From: an uncultured Shimia sp.
Lineage (GTDB): Bacteria > Pseudomonadota > Alphaproteobacteria > Rhodobacterales > Rhodobacteraceae
Length of the DNA stretch: 64,000 nucleotides
Reading direction: 5' to 3'
Assembly: GCF_947498095.1 (NCBI RefSeq)
Contig: NZ_CANMJE010000010.1
Span: 1 to 64,000, forward strand
In this document: in pieces, positions 14,728-24,444 of the stretch
Layout: every line of letters starts with the position of its first letter
Position numbering within the stretch: position 1 is the first letter of the stretch
The notes under the pieces: model-generated
What the model saw: only the letters and a program-made list of their open reading frames with translations
What the model was told of the DNA's origin: nothing
The model's database searches: none
Program-made: the position numbers and the translations under genes

Positions 14728-16091
14728 CCCTATTCCAAGGCGACGACGCCGCCGACCGCAAAGCCCGACAAATCCTCGACAACGAAATGAAAGCCGTTGC
14801 CTTCGATGACGCATTGAAAGTGGCCAAAGCCGCTCCGGCAAATGCCCGAAAACTCGCTGCTGTGCAGGCAGAGAACAAGGCGCTCAAAGCGCAGGCTGAT
14901 CGCCCGGTCAATGTGACGGTTAAACCGCCCGCCGCACCACGAAAAGCCGTACAGCAGGCGAAGGTATCCTCGCTTCGTACTTTGGCATTGGCGTCATATG
15001 GTGGAATGAAACAGGCTGTCGATAAGGGCCACGTCCACGGCCACATTGAAAGCCTGTTGGAATCCAAACGGACCCACCAACACGTGATCCGCGATGCAAC
15101 AGCTGTGGCCACGACCACCAGCGCTGGTTGGGGCGCTGAACTGACCACCTCAATGAGTATGGGATTTGTGGAAGACCTAGCCCAAACGTCTTGTGCAGCC
15201 CAACTAATCGTCCGCTCCGGTGTTCAACCTTTCAACGGCGCAAACAGCCTTACTTGGGCCAAGCGTGCCGATAGTACCAAGGGGGATATCAAACCGTCTT
15301 GGGTCGGCGAAGGGGCGACCATCCCAGTAATGCAGTCTCGGTTTAGTTCTGTCACGCTGTCCCGCCATAAGATGGGCGCGATTGCCGTGGCGAGTGATGA
15401 ACTGATCCGCGTATCTAATCCTGCGATCTTGAGACTGATCGAAGACTTCATTCGCGAGGATGCTTCAACTGGTTTGGATACGTCGATGTTCGACCCAAAC
15501 ATTTCTGAAATCGCTGCCATCCGGCCAGCATCCATCACCTACAACGCGACCAACACCAGCAGTGATGGCGGATCGACGCTTGCTAGCATCCTGAAAGACA
15601 TCAAGTGGCTCCGCACCAATTTATCTGCCGTCAACGCGGTGGACCCAGTGATCCTGATCCACTCGGATCGCTATATGGCTTTGCAGATGGTCACAGGCGA
15701 TAGTGGGGATACTTTTCCTCTGCGGGACGAACTCGCCGCGACGGGTGGTTTGTTTGGAATACCAATTCTGCACAGCCCCTTTATGAATTCTCAGCACGCG
15801 ATTGCCGTTGATGCCGCCCGTCTAGTCGTCGCGATGGACGGTGTTCACGTCGACACAAGCAGCGCAGTCACTCTGGCGATGGCCGACGACGATGGCGTTG
15901 CGCCGACGATGGCCGACACCGACGCAGTGAATGATAGTGGCGGCTCTATCCACATCAGCGACGTGACATTGCCTGTTACTGAGATGCGTTCGACGTTCCA
16001 GACAAGTTCCACCGCGATCCGTCTGGTAATTCCGATGACCTACAAAATGTTAAAGCCAGCCGTGGCGTATTTGACCAACATTGGGTGGTGA
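14724..16091 (+). CDS. HK97-fold phage major capsid protein
   Basis: A 455-residue protein. The first about 125 residues are helical and charged, with a heptad-like stretch, as expected of the scaffolding delta-domain. From about Thr-Thr-Thr-Ser-Ala-Gly-Trp-Gly onward it has the HK97 capsid order. Recognisable segments are Trp-Val-Gly-Glu-Gly-Ala-Thr-Ile-Pro-Val, then Lys-Met-Gly-Ala-Ile-Ala-Val-Ala-Ser-Asp-Glu-Leu-Ile (E-loop and spine helix) and Gly-Leu-Phe-Gly-Ile-Pro-Ile-Leu (P-domain), ending Met-Thr-Tyr-Lys-Met. No capsid protease gene is nearby, so the delta-domain either stays on or is cut by a helper's protease. It is the only recognisable virion structural gene in the element. Confidence 0.85.
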   Translation: MTLFQGDDAADRKARQILDNEMKAVAFDDALKVAKAAPANARKLAAVQAENKALKAQADRPVNVTVKPPAAPRKAVQQAKVSSLRTLALASYGGMKQAVDKGHVHGHIESLLESKRTHQHVIRDATAVATTTSAGWGAELTTSMSMGFVEDLAQTSCAAQLIVRSGVQPFNGANSLTWAKRADSTKGDIKPSWVGEGATIPVMQSRFSSVTLSRHKMGAIAVASDELIRVSNPAILRLIEDFIREDASTGLDTSMFDPNISEIAAIRPASITYNATNTSSDGGSTLASILKDIKWLRTNLSAVNAVDPVILIHSDRYMALQMVTGDSGDTFPLRDELAATGGLFGIPILHSPFMNSQHAIAVDAARLVVAMDGVHVDTSSAVTLAMADDDGVAPTMADTDAVNDSGGSIHISDVTLPVTEMRSTFQTSSTAIRLVIPMTYKMLKPAVAYLTNIGW

Positions 16092-16095
16092 TACT

Positions 16096-16397
16096 ATGAC
16101 ACAGCCTCGCATCGTCAAAGCCAATCCCGAACCTCTCACTGCTTCGGTGGTGACAATCAATGTGCGGCAGACGTCACGATCAGGCAGGGCGACCCGGTCA
16201 GGATCAGTCACCCGGAGAGCATCCGCGAGGCTATTGGGTTGTACCTGCTCGACAATGGTTTCTCGGGGAATCAGACAATCCACGTCCGGACGCTGAAGCG
16301 CGCCGAGTGGGCTTGCCAGTCATTGGAATACACTGGCCTAGCCACGGGTTTGTCCAAGACCGCTGCGAATAAATTGCGAAAGGAATCCCGAAAATGA
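16096..16397 (+). pseudogene. Frameshifted small phage gene
   Basis: The ATG at 16096 opens a frame that reads well for about 23 codons (Met-Thr-Gln-Pro-Arg-Ile-Val-Lys-Ala-Asn). After about 16165 the coding pattern continues in the frame one base earlier: Asp-Val-Thr-Ile-Arg-Gln-Gly-Asp-Pro-Val-Arg-Ile-Ser-His-Pro, on to Ala-Asn-Lys-Leu-Arg-Lys-Glu-Ser-Arg-Lys and TGA at 16395-16397. That second frame has no start codon of its own before codon 60 or so. The two parts together would give about 98 residues. This may be a frameshift mutation, a sequencing error or, less likely, programmed slippage. The stop overlaps the next ATG. Confidence 0.6.
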
Positions 16398-16633
16398 TAG
16401 TCCGAGATTTTTCAAAGATCGCGACCGCTGGTGGTGGCGCAATGCCCGACAACCCGCTGATGACATATAACAAATTCGGTGTCAGCCAGCACCATATCGA
16501 CGCCTCGACCATCAAGGACGTTTCGCCCATCAATAAGACGCTGGGGGTAGTCACCAACGCCGAGGGTGTGGGCCAGCGCACCTACGTCAAACTAGCACAA
16601 TGGGAGGCATACCGTGATCGCAAAGAGAAATAA
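16394..16633 (+). CDS. Small hypothetical phage-type protein
   Basis: A 79-residue protein starting in the ATGA overlap with the preceding frameshifted gene. The sequence is polar with a Gly-Gly-Gly turn near residue 13 and a basic C-terminus. No membrane helix, signal or known motif. It belongs to the run of closely packed genes after the capsid gene, where head-tail adaptors would stand in a phage, but nothing in it identifies such a function. Confidence 0.6.
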   Translation: MIVRDFSKIATAGGGAMPDNPLMTYNKFGVSQHHIDASTIKDVSPINKTLGVVTNAEGVGQRTYVKLAQWEAYRDRKEK

Positions 16634-16796
16634 GCAAGGCACTCTGGTTGGGACATTTGACGAGGCGCGTTTCGACATCAACAAGCCAGTGCAGGGTACA
16701 ACGATGGAGGGGTTGGTTCAGATGGGACAATCCAACGGCCTCAACGCTGCGGTCTGGCACCGCGTCTACGCTCTAGCGACGGATTTGACGCCATGA
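16614..16796 (+). CDS. Small hypothetical phage-type protein
   Basis: A 60-residue protein with a GTG start inside the end of the previous gene (20-bp overlap) and a 4-bp ATGA overlap with the next. Basic N-terminus (Ala-Lys-Arg-Asn-Lys), then Phe-Asp-Glu-Ala-Arg-Phe-Asp. The overlaps and preserved frame support a real gene, but the product is unknown. Confidence 0.5.
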   Translation: MIAKRNKQGTLVGTFDEARFDINKPVQGTTMEGLVQMGQSNGLNAAVWHRVYALATDLTP

Positions 16797-16972
16797 CGAC
16801 CCGTAAAAAGGCCGAACCCGACGTTGTCCAAGTTGCCCAAGTGCAGAACGCCAAATTCGTGCGTGGCGAAACCAAGCGGCAGACCCTCGCTGCCCGACTG
16901 ATAGATTGTCGGAAGGCAGGGTTGGTGTCTGCTGCAGCCGCCTTGGAAAAGGAGTTGGAAAAATGCCGTTAG
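16793..16972 (+). CDS. Small hypothetical phage-type protein, basic
   Basis: A 59-residue protein (Met-Thr-Thr-Arg-Lys-Lys-Ala-Glu-Pro start) with a net positive charge and two probable helices (Gly-Glu-Thr-Lys-Arg-Gln-Thr-Leu-Ala-Ala-Arg-Leu and Ala-Ala-Ala-Ala-Leu-Glu-Lys-Glu-Leu). It starts in the stop of the previous gene and its end overlaps the next start by 10 bp. A nucleic-acid-binding role would fit the charge but is only a guess. Confidence 0.5.
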   Translation: MTTRKKAEPDVVQVAQVQNAKFVRGETKRQTLAARLIDCRKAGLVSAAAALEKELEKCR

Positions 16973-17133
16973 ATGACACCAACTGGGAGCCGCGTCCCGA
17001 GTATGACCGCGACGCCGTTGCAGCGTCGGTCCAGAAAGAATTGGGACGCCCGCTGTTTTGGTCCGAATATGTGAAAATTTGGAACCACCTAACGGCCCAG
17101 ATGGGTAAGACTGATTGGTGCTACGATGGATGA
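16963..17133 (+). CDS. Small hypothetical phage-type protein
   Basis: A 56-residue protein starting at the ATG preceded by GGAGTTGG. The sequence is rich in Asp, Trp and Tyr (Asn-Trp-Glu-Pro-Arg-Pro-Glu-Tyr-Asp-Arg-Asp-Ala; Phe-Trp-Ser-Glu-Tyr). An upstream in-frame start at 16906 lacks coding character. It overlaps the following gene by 8 bp. Function unknown. Confidence 0.5.
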   Translation: MPLDDTNWEPRPEYDRDAVAASVQKELGRPLFWSEYVKIWNHLTAQMGKTDWCYDG

Positions 17134-17434
17134 CTTTGAGCCTGAACTTTTAGCGACGCTGTTCGATCTCTGCCAGTTGGCTGGGAAAATGGCTGACGAT
17201 CCCAATTTTCGACATCTCAAGGGAGAGGCGCTAGGCAATCAGATGTATGCCACTATTGCCGCGCAGATGTACGTTGGTGCTTCGACGCCGCCGAGCAAGA
17301 TTGATGTGTCGTCTGTCCTGGCGACCATCGACATCGCCTTGGAAGAGGGCCGCGATGTCGGCGAAGACGTCGCTCTTTGGGTCGGCAGGCAGTCGGCACA
17401 GCGAACAATCCCTCGCGGTACAACGCTGTCATAG
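17126..17434 (+). CDS. Hypothetical phage-type protein, acidic
   Basis: A 102-residue acidic protein (Met-Asp-Asp-Phe-Glu-Pro-Glu-Leu start), helical in the first half. Its start overlaps the preceding gene by 8 bp. It contains no cysteine pair, signal or membrane segment that suggests a family. The tail (Arg-Gln-Ser-Ala-Gln-Arg-Thr-Ile-Pro-Arg) is basic. Confidence 0.55.
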   Translation: MDDFEPELLATLFDLCQLAGKMADDPNFRHLKGEALGNQMYATIAAQMYVGASTPPSKIDVSSVLATIDIALEEGRDVGEDVALWVGRQSAQRTIPRGTTLS

Positions 17435-17448
17435 GGGAGCACGGCTTG

Positions 17449-17799
17449 ATGTCTCAATCGCCAGCTAGCGCTGTATCATTAGAACGCACTTTCCTGCCGA
17501 AGAGATACCAGCCTGCTGTTAGCGTTCTGGTTTCGGCATTGCCGCTGGGTATTCACTCATCGGTCAACGGCAAGGAGGATAAGCTAGCACTATTCGCTAT
17601 CACCGCAGCGGTCGCCAACATCAACGAGGCGGTACGCCTACACAAGAACGGCACCAGACGAAAACACCACGAAGAATTTAACGAGTTTCTAGCCAGCGCG
17701 GCGTGTTGGATTGCCGACATCACGGAATTGGAGGCGGATTTTCTATATCAATGCCTTCTACGCGGTGTCTGCGCGACCGTACCCCCAGAGGACGACTGA
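17449..17799 (+). CDS. Hypothetical protein, last gene of the element
   Basis: A 116-residue protein starting at the ATG that follows AGGGGAG; an in-frame TTG start further upstream is less likely. It has a hydrophobic middle (Ala-Val-Ser-Val-Leu-Val-Ser-Ala-Leu-Pro-Leu-Gly), too polar for a clear membrane helix, and a helical C-terminal half (Glu-Phe-Asn-Glu-Phe-Leu-Ala-Ser-Ala-Ala-Cys-Trp-Ile-Ala). It closes the plus-strand run. No family recognised. Confidence 0.55.
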   Translation: MSQSPASAVSLERTFLPKRYQPAVSVLVSALPLGIHSSVNGKEDKLALFAITAAVANINEAVRLHKNGTRRKHHEEFNEFLASAACWIADITELEADFLYQCLLRGVCATVPPEDD

Positions 17800-18131
17800 T
17801 ACACCGATATCTGGCGGTATCGCCCCGCCAACGGGAGGTACATCCGAGTGCGCTTGGCATATGGTCCGCTATAACCATAGCCGCAAACATTGTTGAGACA
17901 TCCCCGCGTGTGATCTCTTTGGGACATCGCAACAACCGAGGATGACCCAATGGCTAGGCAGAGACCACCAAAGCACATTCGAGACGCAAATAAGGACGAC
18001 AAAGACTAGTCTCTCGTCCCCCCATCGTCCCCCCATCGCCTCAGACGCCAATAGCCGCAGAACCCGTCCCCGTTGGGTCTCGCGGCCATCCGGCGCTGTT
18101 GTGGAAGCGATGAAACAATCGGTTTCGTCAG
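17800..18131. other. Right end of the element, no convincing gene
   Basis: No gene is supported in these 332 bases. A 19-codon frame at 17951 and a few longer frames on both strands have poor coding character. The right copies of the putative attachment repeat are here (18017-18038). The remaining 93 bases up to the AEC transporter stop should be host sequence and contain no tRNA. Confidence 0.5.
18017..18038. repeat. Candidate right attachment core (tandem 11-bp repeats)
   Basis: Two head-to-tail copies of TCCCCCCATCG, identical to the single copy at 8436-8446. If this is the crossover core, one tandem copy may have belonged to the target and the other to the element, or a strand-slippage duplication occurred. 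It is preceded by AGTCTC, as is the left copy at a slightly different spacing. Confidence 0.5.
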
Positions 18132-19040
18132 CTACAGGAGCACTTCGATCAGCGTTATCCAAACCGGTAGAGTTGCAGCCGCCAGCAAGGTGGATTGCGC
18201 TACGAGCGTGGCTGCCAATTCGCGATCTGCACCAAAGCCTGCAGCCAGAACGTGAGCGGCAGACGCCGTGGGCATTGATGCGAACAACACAAGCGTCTGG
18301 GCGATTGGGCTTTCGATTCTGAACGCAAGACATCCAATAAGTGTCACAGTCGGCAGCACCAATAGTTTCGTCGCCGTAATAATGCCACTGAACCGATTAA
18401 GCCGCGCCAATGCACCCCAGTTCATTGTGGCTCCGACTGAGATCAACGCAACGGGAATGGCAGCCTGCGCCAGCATTTCCAGCGGGGCCATGATGGGCGC
18501 CGGTATCGTCACGCCGCTCAGCCCAACGATCACACCGGACACACTTGCAATCAGAAATGGGTTAGTGGCCACTTTTATCAAAGTCTGTTTCACACTGCCG
18601 CTACCACGGGACAACGCGGTGACGGCGAACACGTTGGCCACCGGAATGGCCAACCCTACAGCGACGGCCAACTCACCCAATGGCGGAGAAGACAACGTAC
18701 CGACCGCCACAAAGGCCATTGCAGTGTTAAACCGCCACGCAACCTGCCACGACCCGGCAAAGTCGACAAAACGCTCCGGCCCAAACGGGCGGGCCAGATA
18801 CCCGACACACAGTCCCAGTGTCAGAATGGCCCAGACCGCAGGGCCGATACTCAGGATATCACCAACAGCGATGGGGCGCCCTGAGGCCGCGACAAAGATC
18901 AGCGTCGGAAAGAGAATCTCGAAATTCAGCTTGTCCAGACCCTGCCACGCATTCACCGACAGGCGATTGCGCACCAGGCCTCCCAAGATCACCATCAGGA
19001 AACTGGGCAATAGGCCGAGGAGGATTGATACGAACACCAT
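18132..19040 (-). CDS. AEC family transporter (auxin efflux carrier fold)
   Basis: A 302-residue inner-membrane permease with about ten hydrophobic segments and the inverted-repeat layout of the AEC/BASS group (Leu-Ser-Val-Asn-Ala-Trp-Gln-Gly-Leu-Asp-Lys-Leu-Asn-Phe near residue 30). Bacterial members export or import small organic acids such as malate; the substrate is not evident. I start it at ATG 19038-19040, where a purine-rich site precedes; an upstream ATG at 19058 adds six polar residues. It is intact, so the element lies beyond its 3' end without breaking it. Confidence 0.88.
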   Translation of the reverse strand: MVFVSILLGLLPSFLMVILGGLVRNRLSVNAWQGLDKLNFEILFPTLIFVAASGRPIAVGDILSIGPAVWAILTLGLCVGYLARPFGPERFVDFAGSWQVAWRFNTAMAFVAVGTLSSPPLGELAVAVGLAIPVANVFAVTALSRGSGSVKQTLIKVATNPFLIASVSGVIVGLSGVTIPAPIMAPLEMLAQAAIPVALISVGATMNWGALARLNRFSGIITATKLLVLPTVTLIGCLAFRIESPIAQTLVLFASMPTASAAHVLAAGFGADRELAATLVAQSTLLAAATLPVWITLIEVLL

Positions 19041-19120
19041 GTGTCCATCTAGGCACAATCCCTGTCATCAGCAATCACTTAAGCGTCACAGCATGCCGCA
19101 GGGTGTCAACGAATTGCGTA

Positions 19121-19135
19121 GTGTTGGGTCAACAC
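19121..19135. promoter_or_regulatory. Inverted repeat GTGTTG-N3-CAACAC in divergent promoter
   Basis: A perfect 6-bp dyad with a 3-base spacer, 49 bp before the start of the homocysteine methyltransferase-like gene and 81 bp before the divergent AEC transporter. Size and spacing suit a dimeric regulator. The binding protein is unknown. Confidence 0.35.
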
Positions 19136-19183
19136 CCGATTTCGTGGTAGATTCGAAATCTTCTGCCCCACGAGGATAAACAA

Positions 19184-20113
19184 ATGCCCAAGTACCGCGA
19201 CAGCTTACCCCAGATGGGCGAGACTGTTTTTCTGACCTACGTGGGCATGGAAACCGATCTGATCTTTACCAAGGGCGTCGATTTACCAGGTTTTGCCTCA
19301 TATCCGTTGCTGGAAACCGAACAAGGGCGGGAAACCCTTCGTGCCTATCTTCGCGACCTGATGGCTGTCGCGCGCGCGTCAGGTTTGGGCGTTATTTTGG
19401 AAAGTGCGACGTGGGTGGCAAACGAGGATCGCGCGGCACCTCTCGGCTATTCACCTGATCAGTTGGTTGAGCTGAACAAGGCGGCCATTGAGCTAATGGC
19501 AGAACTGCGCCAGGCCGAAGGAGATCTTCCAACCGTGATCAGCGCCAATGTCGGGCCACGGGATGATGCCTATGCGCCGAGCGCGCAAATGGATGCGACT
19601 GAGGCCGAGGCCTATCACGAAACCCAGTTGGCGACGTTGGCGGAGACAGACGCGGACCTTATCAGCGCCTACACGCTGGCGTATCCGGCAGAAGCGATTG
19701 GTCTCGTCCGCGCCGCGCGCAAATTCGCGCTACCGGTCATCGTTTCCTTTACGGTCGAAACTAATGGACGCTTGCCCACAGGAGAGTCGCTTGGGCAAGC
19801 GATTGAAACCGTGGACAAGGCTACTGATGGGTATGCCAGCTATTTCATGATCAACTGCGCACATCCTGATCATCTTGCGACGACGCTAAACGATGCCGGT
19901 GGGATGTCACGTGTAAAGGGGATCGTGGCCAATGCCTCGCGGTGCAGCCATGCCGAACTGGATCAGGCAACGGAGCTAGATTCTGGCAATCCTGAAGAGT
20001 TGGGACAGCAGTTGGCTGACATTCGCCGCAGGCACCCTCAAATCTCGATTGTTGGAGGGTGCTGCGGTACGGATATGCGCCACATGACGCATATCGCAAA
20101 GAACGTCGGTTAA
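19184..20113 (+). CDS. Homocysteine S-methyltransferase family protein
   Basis: A 309-residue TIM-barrel methyltransferase. The zinc ligands of the family are present: Cys225 in Ile-Asn-Cys-Ala-His-Pro, and Cys293-Cys294 in Val-Gly-Gly-Cys-Cys-Gly-Thr-Asp. Members transfer a methyl group from S-methylmethionine, betaine or another donor to homocysteine or related thiols. The N-terminus Val-Gly-Met-Glu-Thr-Asp-Leu-Ile-Phe follows a subfamily of uncertain donor in which Asp-Gly-Gly is usual; here it is Tyr-Val-Gly. It is preceded by GAGGA and converges on fadH with a 3-bp gap. Demethylation of osmolytes such as betaine or DMSP derivatives is a possible setting in a marine host. Confidence 0.87.
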   Translation: MPKYRDSLPQMGETVFLTYVGMETDLIFTKGVDLPGFASYPLLETEQGRETLRAYLRDLMAVARASGLGVILESATWVANEDRAAPLGYSPDQLVELNKAAIELMAELRQAEGDLPTVISANVGPRDDAYAPSAQMDATEAEAYHETQLATLAETDADLISAYTLAYPAEAIGLVRAARKFALPVIVSFTVETNGRLPTGESLGQAIETVDKATDGYASYFMINCAHPDHLATTLNDAGGMSRVKGIVANASRCSHAELDQATELDSGNPEELGQQLADIRRRHPQISIVGGCCGTDMRHMTHIAKNVG

Positions 20114-20116
20114 AAA

Positions 20117-22182
<2,066 letters not shown>

Positions 22183-22344
22183 AGCGACCTTGTCATTTGG
22201 AACGCGGCGTCAAGCCGAACGGGGGACGCTGCGTAAAACAAGGTCTACGCATCAAATCACACTCTCTAAGCCAGTCAAAGTGTGTTTGGGGTGGCCCCCT
22301 TATCGCTGTCTTGGCACAATGTCAGTTGAAACAAGGGGACGCGC

Positions 22345-23106
22345 ATGTCTGACTATGGTGTTTTTTCACTGACCGGCAAAACCGCACTGGTGACGGGTTC
22401 TAACAGTGGTCTCGGGTTCGAGGCCGCCCGGCTGTTGGCCGAGGCAGGTGCCAAGGTCTGGGTCAACGGGCGGGATCATCAGGCAACTGAACAGGCCGCT
22501 CAGGCAATCTGCGACGCAGGAGGCGATGCCACAGCGTTGCCATTTGACGTCGCGGATGAAGATGCCGTGAATGCCGCCTTTGAACAGATTATCAACACGG
22601 GCGGGTTGGACATTCTGGTCAACAATGTAGGCATGCGCGACCGTCGTGCATTGGCAGAGTTTTCTAAGGCTGACCTGCAGCGCCTCTTGGACGTGGACCT
22701 GATTTCCCCATTTCGACTATGCCAACGAGCCGCAGCCATCATGCCCAACGGCAGCCGGATCGTGAACATTTCTTCAATTGCAGGGTTGCTCGCTCAGGCA
22801 GGCGACGCGGCCTATACCACGGCCAAGGCCGGTATTAACGGCTTGACCAAAGCCTTGGCTGCAGAGTTGGGGCCAAGGGAAATCACTGTCAACGCCATTG
22901 CACCTGGTTTCTTCAAGACAACTCCGAACCTCGCCAATGCTAAGAATCCGGCCATTGCCCAGCGCCTCGAGGATGCGACCTCGCTGGGCCGGTGGGGGGA
23001 ACCGGCAGAGCTGGCGCCGGCCGTTCTGTTTCTGGCCTCACCCGCAGCAAGTTATGTGACCGGGCAGGTTCTGGCGGTGGATGGTGGATACACAACGCAC
23101 TACTGA
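22345..23106 (+). CDS. SDR family oxidoreductase
   Basis: A 253-residue short-chain dehydrogenase. It has the cofactor motif Thr-Gly-Ser-Asn-Ser-Gly-Leu-Gly, Asn-Asn-Val-Gly, the catalytic Ser in Ile-Ser-Ser-Ile and Tyr-Thr-Thr-Ala-Lys. It ends with the C-terminal Gly-Gly-Tyr usual for classical SDRs. It resembles 3-oxoacyl-ACP reductase and gluconate 5-dehydrogenase-like enzymes. An Arg after the glycine motif strand (Asn-Gly-Arg-Asp) favours NADP. Divergent to fadH, which makes a lipid or ketone substrate possible but not certain. Confidence 0.9.
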   Translation: MSDYGVFSLTGKTALVTGSNSGLGFEAARLLAEAGAKVWVNGRDHQATEQAAQAICDAGGDATALPFDVADEDAVNAAFEQIINTGGLDILVNNVGMRDRRALAEFSKADLQRLLDVDLISPFRLCQRAAAIMPNGSRIVNISSIAGLLAQAGDAAYTTAKAGINGLTKALAAELGPREITVNAIAPGFFKTTPNLANAKNPAIAQRLEDATSLGRWGEPAELAPAVLFLASPAASYVTGQVLAVDGGYTTHY

Positions 23107-23164
23107 GGCTTGACGAAAAGCTGCAGTGGGCCATCCTGAAAGTAACCACAACAAAGGACCTGCC

Positions 23165-24049
23165 ATGTCGTCCCTGATCCGCCAGATTTGTCTTGTTTTA
23201 TGCCTTTCGCTCGTGAACTCGAGCGTTCACGCAGATGATGCCGCTCCGATCGGTGAAGCGATCTCAGACTTGCCGCTGTTTGATGCCCACATGCACTACA
23301 AGGAACCCGCATGGGACGCCTATCCGGTGGACAGTGTTATTGAATTGATGGATCGCAACGGCGTGGCCATGGCGCTGGTGTCTTCAACACCTGACGAGGG
23401 CACGATCATGTTGTGGGAGTATGCCCCAAACCGGATTGTTCCCGAATTGCGCCCCTACCACGGGGACGTCGGGTCTTCGAACTGGGCCAAAGCCAAAAAC
23501 ATGCAGGCATATCTGGAGAAACGCCTCAACACCTACCCACATGAAGGCATTGGCGAATTTCACATCCACCGCCTCGACACCAGCGATGAGCCGCTGTTTC
23601 GCGAAGTGATCCGGATGGCGCGCGAGCGTGACATCTATTTGCATGTGCATAGCGGCACGGAACCGATACGCTGGCTCTACAGTCTTGATCCAGAGGTCAA
23701 GATCATCTGGGCCCATGCGGGCCTCGGGGAAAGGGCGCCGGCGATTTACGATCTCATGGCAGAGTATCCCGATCTTTTGGCAGACACGTCACTCAAGGAA
23801 TACTCGATCCTGAGCGGCGGTCAGCTCAACCCGGATTGGAAGGCGATCATCTTTACGTTTCAAGATCGGTTGATGATCGGCAGCGATACATGGGTCAACG
23901 GGCAATGGGACGACTACGACGCTATCATGCAGTCAAATCGCAAGTGGTTGTCGTTCCTGCCGCGCAAGGTGGCTGAAAAAATCGCTTACAAGAATGCCGA
24001 ACGCTACTTTGGTCGTGACATCTCGAACACGTTGATAGGCACACGTTAG
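23165..24049 (+). CDS. Exported amidohydrolase-family (Amidohydro_2) protein
   Basis: A 294-residue TIM-barrel metal hydrolase with a signal peptide (about residues 1-24, ending Ser-Val-His-Ala-Asp), so it works in the periplasm. Metal ligands: His-Met-His in Phe-Asp-Ala-His-Met-His, His in Leu-His-Val-His-Ser-Gly, His in Trp-Ala-His-Ala-Gly and Asp in Ile-Gly-Ser-Asp-Thr-Trp. Relatives include decarboxylases and lactonases. The start 23165 is preferred over an upstream frame because it opens directly into the signal peptide. It follows the SDR gene by 58 bp, possibly on one transcript. Substrate unknown. Confidence 0.85.
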   Translation: MSSLIRQICLVLCLSLVNSSVHADDAAPIGEAISDLPLFDAHMHYKEPAWDAYPVDSVIELMDRNGVAMALVSSTPDEGTIMLWEYAPNRIVPELRPYHGDVGSSNWAKAKNMQAYLEKRLNTYPHEGIGEFHIHRLDTSDEPLFREVIRMARERDIYLHVHSGTEPIRWLYSLDPEVKIIWAHAGLGERAPAIYDLMAEYPDLLADTSLKEYSILSGGQLNPDWKAIIFTFQDRLMIGSDTWVNGQWDDYDAIMQSNRKWLSFLPRKVAEKIAYKNAERYFGRDISNTLIGTR

Positions 24050-24055
24050 GCGGCG

Positions 24056-24433
24056 CTACATCGTTTCTACGCAATGACGCCGAAAGGCGCGTTTGAGCAT
24101 GTCCAACTCTGCCCGCAAAAGATCCATTTCGGATCTGATGTCGTCGGCCAGCACTTCGCCAGAAATCATGGTGATCTTGTCCAATAGCGCTCCCGAATCC
24201 CCGTCACTTATGAGGAAGGTCTGAACCCCATCCGCAATCGCCTCGGTCGGAATTGGGATACGAACGACCCAACGATTTTGCGGCGCATCTTCTTTTACCT
24301 GCACCCCATGAACGGGTGAATCCAAAAACGTCACGCGAAGGTTCGGCGCAGCGCTGCCAGTTCCGGCACGCGTCAGCACTCCTTCCCAGATACCTTCGAA
24401 TAGTCGGGTCTTGGTCAGCGTCCAATCACTCAT
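24056..24433 (-). CDS. Hypothetical protein
   Basis: A 125-residue soluble protein. The first 85 residues look like a beta-rich domain (Trp-Glu-Gly-Val-Leu-Thr and Trp-Val-Val-Arg-Ile-Pro-Ile-Pro). The last 35 form a charged helix, likely a short coiled coil (Arg-Ser-Glu-Met-Asp-Leu-Leu-Arg-Ala-Glu-Leu). It lies 11 bp downstream of the DUF6478 gene on the same strand, so the two form an operon of unknown role. Not recognised. Confidence 0.75.
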   Translation of the reverse strand: MSDWTLTKTRLFEGIWEGVLTRAGTGSAAPNLRVTFLDSPVHGVQVKEDAPQNRWVVRIPIPTEAIADGVQTFLISDGDSGALLDKITMISGEVLADDIRSEMDLLRAELDMLKRAFRRHCVETM

Positions 24434-24444
24434 TGTCGGGTCTC

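Larger units (their letters stand above)
8436..18038. mobile_element. Degraded phage-satellite-like integrated element
   Basis: The segment between the 11-bp direct repeats contains phage-type genes absent from both flanks. These are a tyrosine integrase, a helicase-primase, a P27-type small terminase, an HK97-fold major capsid protein and about ten small orphan genes, plus one exported VPLPA-CTERM protein. Gene density, many 4-bp overlaps and short open frames are phage-like. Large terminase, portal, head protease, tail, lysis, repressor and excisionase genes are not seen. Integrase and primase are truncated at a common junction near 9500, so the copy is probably immobile unless helped. Packaging with a helper phage's machinery is inferred from the gene set; a reduced ordinary prophage is the alternative. 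Confidence 0.75.

Noticed and set aside
19041-19183. A SAM-type riboswitch before the homocysteine methyltransferase-like gene
   Set aside because: The leader is short and has only one 6-bp dyad; no pseudoknot or conserved SAM-II core was recognisable.
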